DNA from: Andrena cerasifolii
Taxonomy: Eukaryota; Arthropoda; Insecta; Hymenoptera; Andrenidae
Assembly (NCBI RefSeq): GCF_050908995.1
Contig: NC_135130.1
Span: 11,205,501-11,269,500, forward strand
Reading direction: 5' to 3'
Length of the DNA stretch: 64,000 bases
Numbering within the stretch: the stretch's first letter is position 1; the number at the start of each line of letters is the position of its first letter. Shown one piece after another: positions 37,411 to 50,229 of the stretch. The notes beneath the pieces are model-generated. The model worked only from the letters and a program-made list of their open reading frames with translations, ran no database searches and had not been told where the DNA came from. A program made the position numbers and the translations under genes.

Positions 37411-38010
37411 CGAGGGAGAGGGTCGTCGGTTCGACCCGGGACCCTCTGTGCCCCATTCTGGGATGCTTCATGGCACCCCGGGCCCCTCCGCGTCCCTCTG
37501 GTGGACAGGCGGCGACCTGGATGAGGGACGCCCGAGACTACGAAGTGCAATTTTACGCTACGGACTGGGGACGTGTTCTCCTTTGATATCTGGGACTCGG
37601 CGCTGGGCTTAGTTCCCTGTGAGTGTATATAATATGGCCGGGGTGGATCGCGTGGGGCCCGGGGTCTACAGACGTTGCACGGTTTGCGAGAGTTGGTGGT
37701 GTACATTAACGCGGGGCACGGTAGGGTGCACGATGCGAACGTCTTCGTCACCTCAGAAGTCATCTAAAATCCTTGCAATATTCTTCTGATATCCTGTCAG
37801 CAACAGGCTTTCACCAGTACTCGAAGTGTTTCGAACTTGTACACTGCAATTGTTCAGAAGCTTGGTAAGGACAGAGTGACATGCACGTCGCTAGTGATAA
37901 ATAGCACGACTACGTTCTGCCCGCGTGCGTTTTAGGTGTAAACGAGGGAGACATTGCAATACAAAAGCACCTCCTACTATTTGCAGCCCCTGTACATATG
38001 TATCCTAGTG

Positions 38011-38023
38011 ATATTATATTATA

Positions 38024-38074
<51 letters not shown>

Positions 38075-38096
38075 TATATATATATATAAATATAAA
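38011..38096. repeat. TA microsatellite in the probable bi 3' UTR
   Basis: This is an interrupted TA/TATTA repeat. It would be a hypervariable AT tract in the transcript if the UTR call is right. Confidence 0.95.
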
Positions 38097-39373
38097 TAAC
38101 TACTCTCTGTATTAATTATTGAATATAATATTATATTAATTATTAGAGAGACGTAAATGACGCATAAACGCACGCTGCCCGATAACGCCACGACGCCCCC
38201 GAACGCGAATGGAAAAGAAGGTGAAAGAAGATATAAATGATATGCCACAAATGACAATTTCAATCCGATTCGGTCTCCTTTCCGCTCTTGTCTGCCTCTC
38301 TGCGTGTTTTATAGATGAAAAATTGGGACTTAAGCGTCGTCCTCGGAGTTACGGGAACGTAGAGGGTGCCACTTTCGCAACACGTCAGTTCTGGAACCTT
38401 ATCAGACCGAATCGGACCAAAATCACGAACGATCTCTGTGAAGGCGTTCGTCCACACCCTCTCGACACTGTTGCTTCGGAGAATGGACACCCTTTTGCTT
38501 TATCACCCCGCGCCCCTCGTTCCTCTATTTGTATAAACGTTAGCGATCGATGTAGATAACTGCGGAAAAAAGCGGCGAAGCGTTGAGCAGTGAACTTTTC
38601 AAGAATGCAGTGCTTGGCGAATGTGCAGCACCCTGTCGTTCCTAAAAGGCAAGGGTGGTTACCCCCTCGTTCTGGCCGACGCATGAGTCCAGTGTACTCT
38701 CGTGATTAACCCTCAGATTGCCGGTAATTTTAAATTTTGGTACTAATTCTACAGCAAGTATGGTATTAGAAAAAATTGCAATTCTGGGAAACTTAATTTA
38801 ACGGGTGATTAGAATGTTGGAGTGCGACTTCTGTTCGCAGAGCTTGTCATCAACTTTCCTTTGATAAATTCCTATTTTTATGCTTTATTCTTTTTCACCG
38901 AAATGTTGCAATGAAACGAACTGTAGGGCCTGCTATATAAGTTTATCGTTTTTATTGTGTACAAATTGTAACTACATTTGTTCAGTATCCTTTTAGTGAT
39001 TAGTGTCAATTACTTTCAGTTGTAAACTGTTATTAGCGATGAACTTTTTTACAATTCTCCTGTGTAAATGTTGGAATACCGTGTTTTATAATATTTACTA
39101 CGCAGTGTAATCGTTCTAATTGTACAGAATACGGAATTGTAACACCTCGGCAATCTCAAAGTGCCGCCACAATTATTCCTCGAACATTTCCTTATTTCAA
39201 TTGTGGAGAAACTCGTGATACCTAAGACACTATCACGTTTGTTGTATAAAAATGTGAATATATACGCCTACACCTGTTCCTACTTCTTTTTTTATTAATT
39301 AATGCCACTTTGCCAGTTACAAACTGTCATTATATTGATTATTTTAAATATTTCTTTCCTATTTAAAATTTTT

Positions 39374-39379
39374 AATAAA
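39374..39379 (+). terminator. candidate poly(A) signal AATAAA for bi
   Basis: This is a canonical AATAAA hexamer about 2.1 kb after the stop codon. Some 30-50 bases further on lies a GT/T-rich run (attatttgttgttatttttt, about 39398-39426), which is the expected arrangement for a cleavage and polyadenylation site. I noticed no other canonical AATAAA between the stop codon and this position. Confidence 0.35.
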
Positions 39380-40600
39380 TGCGATGTCTGTTAAACGTTC
39401 GTCGGTATTATTTGTTGTTATTTTTTTGTTCTCCTCATTTTCTTGTCCATCTGTCTTAGTGACAAACCTGCGAGCCTAAGTCGCACTTGAGCCATTTTAA
39501 TAAGTAATTTTATTTTCAGTCTTGACATTGATTAATTTCACGGAACGAAATCGCTCACTTAAGTCATCCCGTTATTTTTATCGATCACACACACACATTC
39601 TTCTCCACCTATCGTGAAAAAACACAAAAAGTTTTAATATCCGCAGGGGATTGAAACTAAAAGCCGTGCACCTTCCTCGACCCGAGCGGAAACGAAGTCA
39701 CGCCGAAGATTTTATAAACGAGAATACCGCTTCCTTTTGGCTCAATCCTCGGGGAAGGTCCAAAAATGGGATGTAGGAGAGACGCGGAGCGATAATTGAA
39801 AATAATTGAAAAATGCAACGGCAGAACGTTCATATTTCATATAAGATGATGCTCGGAAAGCAACGTGACTGCAGCGCGCACAGCCTGGTGCGCAATTCAG
39901 GGCCGTATCGTCTAGTAACGGGGCCCTACCCAAGCACAGTGAAGACTAACACAATTGTCCCTCGACGTACAAAAAATCTTGCTCAATCCTCGATTCATTT
40001 GTTTCCTTCGTTCACTCTCATTACGATTACTTTCCGAAGCGCGCTGCACACGGTCCTGCACCAAGGGAGGAGAACACGTTGTCGAGAGAAAAGCAATAAA
40101 ATGAAAAAGACAAGAATGTAACGCAGCGAAATCGAAATCTTTTAAACAAACACGAGAATCCGTGATATCCGTGGCTTGTATTGTATATTGTACACCTTCC
40201 CAGCCCTCCCCTCCTTCACCCCTACCTCCCAGAAACGCCCTCCGAGATCCACGTGACTAAGAATTATATATATATTAATTTAAAAATACGAAACTGTCTT
40301 TTTCTCTCTGTTTCTTGCCACCCTCACTCACGTTCTGTGATTATCAGTGACTTTAGATCCAGGGATGTTAATAGGAATTTCTGTTTAACTGCAACTCTCC
40401 CGATAATGAGATTGCACGCAGCTCGACTAATTTCCTGCTATCATCATCAAGGTTTGGAGGTAAGTGAGCAATTCGTAGGGTTTGCTAACGAGGAAGCAAC
40501 GTTTCGCGAACGTTTCAAATACAAATCGTCATTAATATTCATAGAAGTTGACTACAGCAAAAGAAACGAACCCGTAGAAGGTGTACGGCAGCGCAAACTT

Positions 40601-40612
40601 CGCCACCTGGTG
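40601..40612 (-). promoter_or_regulatory. CTCF-type core site
   Basis: On the minus strand this reads caccaggtggcg, a close match to the CTCF core, about 1.2 kb past the probable end of the bi transcript. Confidence 0.4.
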
Positions 40613-41541
40613 TCAGATCTAGTAATCACTGTTAATCACGTGATCGATCTCTGAACGAATTACCATAGTAATCGTCGTCCAACCGAGAACATGCCCATTC
40701 AGGCTCTACTCGATAGTTAAATAAACAAACTTCGTCCGTTAAAAATATGCCACGACCACCTCAAGGTGAGTCTCTCAATTTTTCCGCCCCGCCCGCCATA
40801 AACGCTAACGACTTAATCGCACGTGAACGCACAAATTACATGATTGTATAATTAAAGCCACTCGATCGGATCCCTATGAGCCGGTATATTTATCGGAAAC
40901 GAGGAATTCCGTGGTTCTTTCTTTTCTTCATAACCTAAAATATCGCGTTGCCGCCGACAAGCTTCGCGTTTAAGCATAAATAATTCATGTGCACGCGTGG
41001 GTCGTTTATGGATTCATAAAAAATATACCACAAACAAACATGCGTAATACGAATGACGTGGGGGGCAAGTCCCAATTATGACGTGGGGAAAGTTCCCGTC
41101 GATACCACTTCTGAAGAGATCTTTGGCCCTCCGTAATTGGGCTTAAATTAATGCTCTTAGAAATTACAGAACCGTGGACTTCCATACAGCACCCGCCCCT
41201 AATATCGTTTACATATCTGGGACCTATTAGATACCTGTAATTCTTAGTCGTAGTCTGAAAAGTTTTCCTCTTTAAACGCATGCTGTGACTAAAAAATGCG
41301 TCGATGACCATACGCGGTGTGGAAAATATGGCGTCACAGACTTGGACTAAAACGGGCGGCAGTCACAGCAGCGCCTAATCTGGAAAATCTACGAGCCGTG
41401 ACATTCCATTTTCATGGTCAATTAATGCAACGCAATCGATCTGACGCCGCTGACACCGTTCCGATCCTTTCACTCGTATCTACTGCGATTTTTTCCACCA
41501 TCAATTGGCGATAATTGCTCGTCCGAGTTGTCGGTGCGCGC

Positions 41542-41630
41542 TTCCAGCTAAATGAAATTAATTAGTGGCGGAAGAGATTACCTAGTAGGAAAGGGCAGCT
41601 GAGTATGTCTTTTCCAGCTAAGTGAAATTA
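41542..41630. repeat. 19-bp direct repeat, 70-base spacing
   Basis: ttccagctaaatgaaatta (41542-41560) recurs with one change at 41612-41630. Confidence 0.85.
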
Positions 41631-42906
41631 CCCCCAGTTCATGCGAGTTCTCTTTAGTCATCCTTCGAAATCCCTGTCGAAAGCGTTCGGCTGTAAGAGC
41701 CATGAATAGAGGAAACAGGACTCGAGAAAATAAATGGGCTCCGTCTGAAGTAAGATACGTATCGGTTGACTTTTATGCGGCTCGTTTTTCGATTTTATAC
41801 CGCGTTCCGCGAGCAGCCAACCAGTATCGTGGTAATCGATTCGATCACGAAAGCTGCTCGTCTTTTTGTTGTCTTTAAACGCGATAGAGCTATGGCAGTT
41901 CCGGCGATATTAGCATGACTTCCCCCTCGAGGGTGTAGTAGCGGTTTCTTAAAAAGTAATTTGCAAAACGAACGTTCTCAACGTATTCCCAATATTTATA
42001 TATTGCGATGGGCTAAGTTTAAGACCCCCGCTGTGGGGTTGCAAAATTCCAGGACTTTTTAACCAAAAATCCTGCTATGCATAAGAAATGCTGGCTGATT
42101 TATGCAATAAATGTATATGGGATTGACGTTTCCACTACAGAAATCTGTTAACGTTAACCAGGCTCGTTAATTTGCCCATTTTCCCGTGGAGTGGCATTCG
42201 ACAGAGCCGACCTTTCAGTGGAAAAAGGATCCGTGTTCGAAGGGAATCGAAGGAAACACGCGGCCCGCCCGAGGTCCTCGCCGAACCAATTTGTATGCTG
42301 ATGGCTATCTCCGCGGAATAATTTATAAACGATATTAAACCGTGCTCTTTGGCCGGGGCACGCTACACGCTTGGTACCGGGCCGCCCTCTGCCCGGTCCT
42401 CTGGAAGGGGGTGGACGTGAATTTATCGTCGGGAATGCAATCTGTCATCGTGTATCGGCGACTAGGATACGACTTCTGGGACTATTAAATCGTGAGTCCA
42501 TTTCGATTGAGGGGGACGAATCAATGAATAACAACCTCTAGTGGAAGACGATTTGCAAGCTTGAAATGTGTGGCGACGTTACCACAAAAGGGTAACGCTA
42601 TGCACTTCTATTCTAGAAGGATAGGATTCTTTGCCGAACCTTCAGTTTTGGAACGAAGGGATCGTTGCAAAACCAGGAATCTAAATACTACTAGACACCT
42701 GACACGGGAAAGTGCCAACGGCTGACTGCAAGTGGTTGCCAGCGTCCTAACCTCAAATGCTCAATGAATAACCGTGAAACGAGGAAGCAGGTGGAAGAAG
42801 CTTGAGAAGCTTCGCAGACGATTCGCGTGGAACGAAGATTAGGAAGCAATCGGAATGCCCGGTGGCCTTTGATCGGCATCGAAACGCGTCCGTGGTATCC
42901 CACAGA

Positions 42907-42926
42907 GGGGACCGGGGGCGGGAGGG
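42907..42926 (+). other. G-quadruplex-type pattern
   Basis: Four runs of three or more G with short loops: gggg acc ggggg c ggg a ggg. Confidence 0.7.
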
Positions 42927-45900
42927 AGGTCTGGTGAAGTTGAAGGGGCCCGAGGGCCACTCGACAGCCCGATAGCGACGAGGATTTAATTGACACCGGG
43001 AGGTGTCGCAGCACTAAACTATGCAAAGTGGCCGACTTGACGGTCGGCTTTTGCTCTGTGAAACGATTCCAGCCGCTCAGAAGACCGCTCCGGAACGCGA
43101 TGGCCCGGCGAGAACGGCGATCAAGCCAGAAATTAAGGTTACGCGTCCGTGGAGACGTGTTTTCGGGCTGATCGATCGATCTGTCGTCGACGTCGTTTGA
43201 AACTGGCAGCCGAGGTTGAATGGATTCGGGGGTAGGAGGATGGTCTTCTATTTGCATTTCTGGGATACGACGGGCAGCTGGGATGGGGAAGGAATGCAAT
43301 GTATATATCCCTGGTAGGTTTTAAAGATCATTTAATACAACTGCAATTGACTGCAACCGGGCCTATGAACCGTCGGGATTCCCCCGATTCCAGGCAGCAC
43401 CCAAGGACTCCCTGGAGGGCCAAGAAGGAGAGGAAGCGGAAAGAAGGAACGACGAAAAAAATCCGACGAAACGACGGAGACGCGAAACAACAGCGGCCTG
43501 GAAAAAATGGCGAAAAATGCGAACTTCTCACCGCGGCGGGCGACAAAGGGCTGCTGGAGACCAGCGCCGCGCGCAGATAAATCTTTCCGTCTCTCTTTCA
43601 CCTTTCTCGCTTAGTTGGAGCCACCGTCGAAGCCCCTTTCTGGTCCAGGGTAGCCTGCCCCCCTGCACTCCGCCACGGCTGGCTCTCATTTACACTACGA
43701 GCAGCAGGATTTACTGGCCGCAGAATACAATGCGGACCTGTCCGTGTCCATCCAGCGAGACCGGGAGCCATCCTCTAGTCGTGTACCTCTTCGCCGTGGC
43801 TATAGATATCCGCTCGGTTGGCCGGCGTCTTCGTCGTCGCCGATGGAAAGAGGAATAATGGGAGCGGAGAGTGTCGGCCGCCGTATTTCGAGCGGATTTA
43901 CGACGCCAACCGACGCGAGATTGATGCTTGTCGCTGCCTCCTACCCGTCTCTTTTAGGTTATGAACAGGGGAGTCTGCCCGGGGTAATTAATTGACCCCC
44001 GTTGGGAATGTTAGTTGACACCATCGGGCTTGAACCAGTGGCGTTTGAAGGCTTCAGAAACGTTTTAAAGGCCTCTAACAAGGAGCTAAGTTCATCTCGC
44101 CAACCTAAGAATCGCCTAGAAAGCAATAATTCCCAGACTGAACCAAGAATCTTAGATCGTAAACGTGTTTGGAGCCTTGCACATCTGGCTGGGCCAGAAT
44201 TGGGGTCTCAGCAATCCCTCTCTTGAAACATCTCCCAGAGTCCAACCACCCATTCTCACCTGGACACCCAAGTCACCTTCCATTTCAGGGTGAGAGAACT
44301 GTACCAACGCGGCACTGGGCCCGAAACGCGATGTAACAGCTCGGGCCCTTTAAGCGGTCGCAGGCGGCGGCATCGGTGCCCTCAAACGCGCCGACAAACG
44401 TTGTCCTGCTAGAAACCCCTCCTTCCGCCAACCCTTTCCCAAGCTGCGGTATACACGCAGTCAGCCTCGCTTCGTTCTCCTGTGAAACTGAGGACCCAGA
44501 GGACCGTTTTCGAGACCAGGTGCAAATGGAGAACCGGCTGAGGGCCTTACCTCGCGGTACCCTTGTTAGGTCTTCTTAAAATATGGGATTTTAGGGACGC
44601 TGATAAAGCGATGTGTCCGTAAAGAATAATTGCTAGACGAATGTAAACAGAAGGCATGGGGAAACAGCGTAGTGGACATAGATGGGAGCGGGATCTATTT
44701 TTACTTTCCTTAAAAGATTCTGAATTGCTCACAAAAACCACAACTACCTGTGAAAACAATAACCCAGTAAAGAGTCCAAGCAATGTTCCCTAAAATACCA
44801 ACGCCTGCTGCAAACGAATTTATCACGCCCAGGATTTATCGACCCTCGAGCAACTCGAAACGAAGGTGGCCAATAAAACGGCAAGTCTCCAGGCATTACT
44901 TTTCATCGTCGTTCGAGGCCCTCGCGAACAAAGTACGCCTCAGTGTTTCTCTCCCCTTTCACAGACGAATCGTGTGGGAGTGACTCTCCGCCGCGGCTGA
45001 TTTGCGATCAATTTGCCCTAATTTACAATCGGTGCCCTTGGCTGCGGTGCCTCCAGCGTCGCCAGCCCATGAAAGGCACGCCGAGTGGGCCTCATGTTCC
45101 TTCGGGGACCTAAAGATTCATCCCAGCCGACGAGAAATTAATCGAATGGCTTGTAAACCTTGCTGGGTCTTTACTGGCTCTGCTGGAAAATTGATTGGGC
45201 CCAAAATGTAAGACAACGGACCTGCTTGACCTGGGCTGAATCTAACATGGAGTTAATCAGCACCTAACCTCAAATATCTGAAATATGCACTTAATATTAC
45301 TAAGTACCATTCAGTGAATCCACTTTTTATAGGGGCATTCAGTAATAATACACTTTCAGAGAACAGAAAAACAGTTGACAAGCAAATAAGCCACGCCTGA
45401 GAGCGCGATATTCAATTAAACTGTGAAATCTCCTTTCCCAATTCAGCCTGAATGCTCGTTCTGGAAAGAAGCTCAGCTGAAGCTGATCTTGAGGCCACGA
45501 TTGAGTAGCCAGAATATTTCTATCGCTTTGATTAATTCTCATTTTATCGTTCTATCAGCGGATTCAAAGAGTCTCAAGACGTTTTTCACACCCCAAACGA
45601 GACGCCCGCTTTATTACAGACGGCAGATTTACGACTAACGGTTTCGTTTCTACCTTTTAGGAGTTTTATACGCTTTCAGGTCTGCTGGAATCGTGGCAAA
45701 AATAATGACAGGAAACATAAATTTTACTGAACGGTGATTGCGAGATAAGTGAGAGAGACTGGTTTTCGAGCGGCGATTCAGTGTCTACTCTGTTTTAATT
45801 ACTTCATTATTTGGCTGGCAAAAACTTTAAAGCAAAATACGCTAGTAGATCTGCAATTAAGAATAGAACTATGATTTTCACCGAATCATAAAGGGAGAAC

Positions 45901-47370
45901 AATACTGTGGGTATAAGACCACTAAGTCCCCAAATTTGGGCATCATGAATTACCAGCTGCATCAAAATTTTCTCCACAAAACAGGAGGGGAAGACATAGG
46001 GCCACGAGGGTGACCAGGAGGAAATCCGTGGTGGGGACGGCTGTATTTCACCTTCTCGGTTCCACGGGGCCCGCCATACATAACGTTGGGCCCCTCACAA
46101 AGGACTCGTGGTGAGATGGTAGCCTACAAGATCGGATAATATGGGTAGTTATTTGTCGGCGCCGATGTTGGTTTTTGAGCCGGTGTGTTGGCTCGTGCGT
46201 GTGAGGCCCCCCCGCAGCGACGGACCCGCTGGTTCCTCTCTCCCGTCACTTCTCAGTTTTCCTTCGTCCTTCTCGCTCGTCCATCGAGGCGTCATCTTCT
46301 TCCTTCCCGTCCCGTTTCTCTTCACCCTTATCTCCGCACTTCTCATCACTTTTCGCGCTCTATCTGGAGGCTGGTCGCTAAGGCCCCTGCAAGCATTCGC
46401 GTCCTGAGAGATCAGCGGCCCGATTAAACGCGAAATGGGAATTAATAGGGACCCCTGGGTGCTTGGATCACGGAGCACGGTTTCCGGTGGCTCATCGGAT
46501 CTGATGACTTTCGTCGATCGATGATTTGGGTCCGCTGCTTCTTTGTTTTGGGACTTCTTTTCGGCTTATATTGCTTGCGTAACAATATTTAGGATACGAA
46601 GTTGGATGTTGCTGCTTGCTAGTTTTTGGGCCGCTATGGTCGATAGGTAAACTGTATTGTACCTTATTACCTACACTAAATTCTTTCTAGTACCCATTAC
46701 ATGCTGGTGGCCACACAAGTGTCTCTAGAAATCCCCAGGACCGTTCCCTCTAGGGAGCGCCATTCGTTATTAAATAACTCGGCCGGCCGCTGTCTCCTCC
46801 TCGCACTTATCTCCCGCGCTCCGTCTAATCGCAATAAACCGAGAAAGGCGAGAGCCGTTAAGCACAAAAATATGGACATCGGCTCGCGGAGGGGTACAAA
46901 CGACGTGCAACGGGTAGGGCAGCGGAGAAGGGACCCCGCCGCCACACACATGCTGCGCCGAGGCGTCCGTAACGTCTTTTAATCACGAAATGAGCCGGCT
47001 CTCTTCAAACGCCGAGGGGCCCGCGGTCCTCCGTTGGCCGAATTAAGTAAATCAATAAATAACGAGGATACCTCGGCAACACCTGCGCGCGCTCTCTTCG
47101 CCGGCACCGAGTAACAGGATTTACGGCGTAAGGCGCCGCGTCGCGCCGATTCTTTCCCTCTCTTCCGCCGTCCCTATCTCTTTGGCGATGAGTTTCACCG
47201 GCGCGATTTTGGGAGCTGCGAAGTCCCATAAGCCGCAATGGCTTTGACCTCCGCTACAGCTTGGGAGGAACTTGCTCGGTGCAGTACACCAGTGTCTAAC
47301 TAGACTAATATAGACTATGGAGGTAAAGGGCTAATGGGATTATGAGATTTAACGCAGATCCATCTTAGAT

Positions 47371-47384
47371 CTAACCTAACCTAG
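47371..47384. repeat. telomere-like CTAACCTAACCTA run
   Basis: Two and a half TTAGG-type units read on the minus strand, one of many similar short runs in the 3' flank. Confidence 0.6.
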
Positions 47385-48296
47385 ACTGGTTTTGGATAAT
47401 ACTTCGTAGTTCTTATACGGGTCACTGTATAATTTGACTTTGTATTAGAGTTTGGTCTGGTACATTGAGCTATGCCATTATTATGATTCGATAAAGAGTA
47501 TAAGGCTGCAATTTATAGATGAGGAGACGCCATTCAAGCACTCCCAGTGCTGGGACGAAGATCCACCAGTAAACGCAGCTGCCCAGCTCGCGATCTCTCT
47601 TTATTAATTTTAATATGGGACAGATAAGACGGTTATGAGACTTCATCAAGGAAGATGACGATAAAGAGTGGAGTTAATGAAGATTATATCGCGTGTACAA
47701 TTAATCGGGTTAATTTCGTGAACCCAGCTGTTTCGTTCCTTGTGACAGATCCAGCAATTTCTTGACACCTCGTGTTGGACTCCATTTTCCGACATTTATT
47801 AGTTAGATTTTAAGGTTAGGGTTATGGAGTAAGTAACGGCGTGACTAAACCAACAAGATCAGGGATATTCTACAAACAGAAATCGTAATGACGATCGCCA
47901 AAGTTGATAGTAAGCAAGGATCGGTATTAAAAGAGTACAATAACGAACAACAATTATGGGAAAGGTAATAAACAAAGGGCGTATTAACAAAAATGGGAAT
48001 ATCTCGATGTGAAACAGGAAACCTCGATGAGAAGAAGGCGCCAATAAAGAGGACACATAAAGAAACGAACGAAAAAGTGATGAGAGATTAACGTCAAGCA
48101 TGGATGTCATAAATAATAATTATCATGAGAATTATCGGGGAAAACATGGGAGCCATGGAAAATGCTTTCGATCATCGTGATTTATGCCTGTGCCTTCACA
48201 ATAGACATCGGATTAGCCTGAAAGAAAGGGAAATAATGTCCTCTCCTTCAAGAACTTACAAAAGATCGAAAATGTATGACAAGTGCATAACGATGT

Positions 48297-48310
48297 CACT
48301 AGATGGCAGC
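48297..48310 (+). promoter_or_regulatory. CTCF-type core site
   Basis: cactagatggcagc fits the conserved CTCF core (CCASYAGRKGGCAS) as I remember it, with the exception of the first C. It lies 11 kb downstream of bi. Confidence 0.4.
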
Positions 48311-49710
48311 TACTTATGTCAGAGCGCCATAAAAATCAAGATGAATGCGGAGCTAAAGTTAATTAGATTATGTTTGAACAACTATAATAAAATTCCCTAG
48401 GAATTCAAAATATATATTGCGAAGTGAGATACACCCTGATCGTTCTATGCTATAGGAACCTCCCGGTCAATCACGCTAACGAGGCTTCGAGTATTCGCTT
48501 TTTCGTTCCTGCAAGCGATCGACGTTTATCGAGCGACTAGTAAACTTTACGGGGAGGAAATTATCTGAAAATGGAAATGGAGGAGATCAATGATTCATTA
48601 ATCGGCGAGTGCGCCGTCGTACACTTGGATTTCTTTGGCAGTTTAATGATAGGATTCGGAACGATGAGCTTACCTTTAAACACATTTTAGAAATGATTCA
48701 GCAATGGTAAACAGTAACTTCGCATTAAAGTAAGAAAAGGGAGAAGGGAATTCTCCGTCGATGCACAGGAAACTTATCCCCAGCTCGATTCCCCGCGATC
48801 ATCGCGATTCAGGGACAAAGCTGAGGTATGAGCAGAATGTTAAACGTGCCGTTTCAAACTGGAAACTTCTTTAACGAGCATAATTTAATAACGTAGCCTC
48901 TACGTTACCGTGGCACTTTATGTGCCATTGTCGAGGAAGAGCGCGGGAACCATCAGCGGAAACCGCAGGGGAAAGGCAGCGTGTGCTCGTGCCCTTTTTC
49001 TGGCCTTTCGATGCTCATTGTCACGGCCTGATAAGCATCGTGACCTGATCTTTTTCCGAGACACCTCCGAAAACCCAAAGGGAACAAGCGAGGCACTGCA
49101 AATTGTGAAATACAGTGAAGGGATGGATCACCATATTCATTTGCACATTATGGATTTGTGAAATTGAGGTTAGGTTCCACATAACTCAGTCCTGATACTG
49201 GAGATTCTTTTGAACTATAGTATCACGGTCAATGAATACGAAAATAAGTACATCCACACGAGCACCCCTCTGGGGAAAAAGCTTCGAAGCGCCAAAGATG
49301 AGAGGTGAAGGGTAGGGGAAGCGGAGACGGGCAATTCGGCGCGAGTTTGCGAAATCGCAGGCAGCGTTCAGCGGAATCATCGCCGGTATTCCGAGAACGC
49401 GAGATATGAAATCTGCTTTCCATGGCTGGAACGGACGGCAAAGGGAGCCGCGGCGGCTAGCGACAGCAGCGACAACAGCAGTAACGAGCGGGCTGCTGTT
49501 GCCGGTAGCCGCAGCGCCATTTCGCAAATTGAAATGGAACGTTCGTTCGTTCCTCCCTTTTTTTTTCTCGGCGTTTAACCGTAATACGCAGCGCGTTTAT
49601 CCGTGTGTACGGGGGCCCCGGCAAAAAGAGGAACTGGCGCGTACAAACGGCAAGGAAATATTGCTCGGTGTCGGCGCGCGAAAATTTATTGCCGCGCCTG
49701 CCGTCGAGAG

Positions 49711-50220
49711 CCTGGGACCACGGGAGGGGCAGGAAAGCGGGGCGTTGGAGTGGGGGAAGTGAGGTGGGAGGACTGAGGGAGACTGAGGAAAGAAGGATTA
49801 AAGGAATAGACAAGAGACAGAGGGAGAGAGAGAGAGAGAGAGAGAGCAGAGGTGTAATAGTGAGATGAGGAGCAAGGTGGGAAATTTGGGGGTGAGATAA
49901 GAGAAATTGAGGAAGTGAGGTTGTTACAAAAATGAAGGGAAAGAAGACCACGAAGTTGAGAGAACATAGCCATACTGGAGAAGATCAGTGATGGAAAGGT
50001 GTACACCATCAGTCCATTGGTAGCAATGAAGGAGCTTCAGAAGACCTAAACGACAGGAAGAGTAAATCAAGAATAGAAAAGAATTGCACAGAGGAAACGG
50101 GAAACTACCCGACGAAACAACGAGGAGGGAGAAGAAAAACACTAAAGGAAGAGAGCATCCGGATGACGACAAGAGGAGGAAGAGAAGATTACAGGCTCCC
50201 CCTGACAGGAAATAGAGAGG
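49711..50220. repeat. purine-rich tract of about 500 bp
   Basis: The + strand is overwhelmingly A and G over half a kilobase, so the opposite strand gives Leu/Ser-rich ORFs that are low-complexity artefacts. It looks like a decayed GA-rich simple repeat. Confidence 0.75.
49817..49847. repeat. GA microsatellite within a purine-rich tract
   Basis: A gagaga run lying inside the wider purine-rich stretch 49711-50220. Confidence 0.9.
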
Positions 50221-50229
50221 CTTTAATAA

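Larger units (their letters stand above)
37411..39398 (+). other. bi: probable bi 3' untranslated region
   Basis: The stretch downstream of the last bi reading frame is GC-rich to about 37770 and then becomes AT-rich, as insect 3' UTRs often are. It contains a TA microsatellite (38011-38096) and several ATTTA words. The end is placed just after the AATAAA at 39374, which is followed by T/GT-rich sequence. ORFs here show no family resemblance. The extent is inferred, since earlier or later cleavage sites cannot be excluded. Confidence 0.4.
39400..42900. other. 3' flank of bi, no gene seen
   Basis: This AT-rich to mixed block holds a CTCF-like match on the minus strand (40601-40612) and a 19-bp direct repeat 70 bases apart (41542-41560 and 41612-41630). 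A gtgagt donor-like site lies near 40761 after an ATG with six codons, and a gtaagt lies near 40459. Neither is supported by a recognisable protein. Confidence 0.5.
42927..49710. other. 3' flank of bi, no gene seen
   Basis: This block contains single telomere-like CCTAACC words at 42746, 45263, 47371 and 49166, and a strong vertebrate-type CTCF core at 48297-48310. The 202-codon minus-strand ORF that spans 42691-43299 has no known family and falls in GC-rich DNA. The stretch 47830-48900 is AT-rich with TAAT words. Confidence 0.5.

Noticed and set aside
40741..40770. ATG with six codons and a gtgagt donor as a first exon
   Set aside because: No downstream exon recognisable within the following 23 kb.
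42691..43299. 202-codon minus-strand ORF
   Set aside because: No recognisable family, low-complexity Arg/Ser/Pro content typical of GC-rich random frames, no splice or promoter context.
45910..45945. similarity to 20975-21003 (ataagaccac ... atttgggc)
   Set aside because: Two short shared words only; insufficient to call a dispersed repeat.
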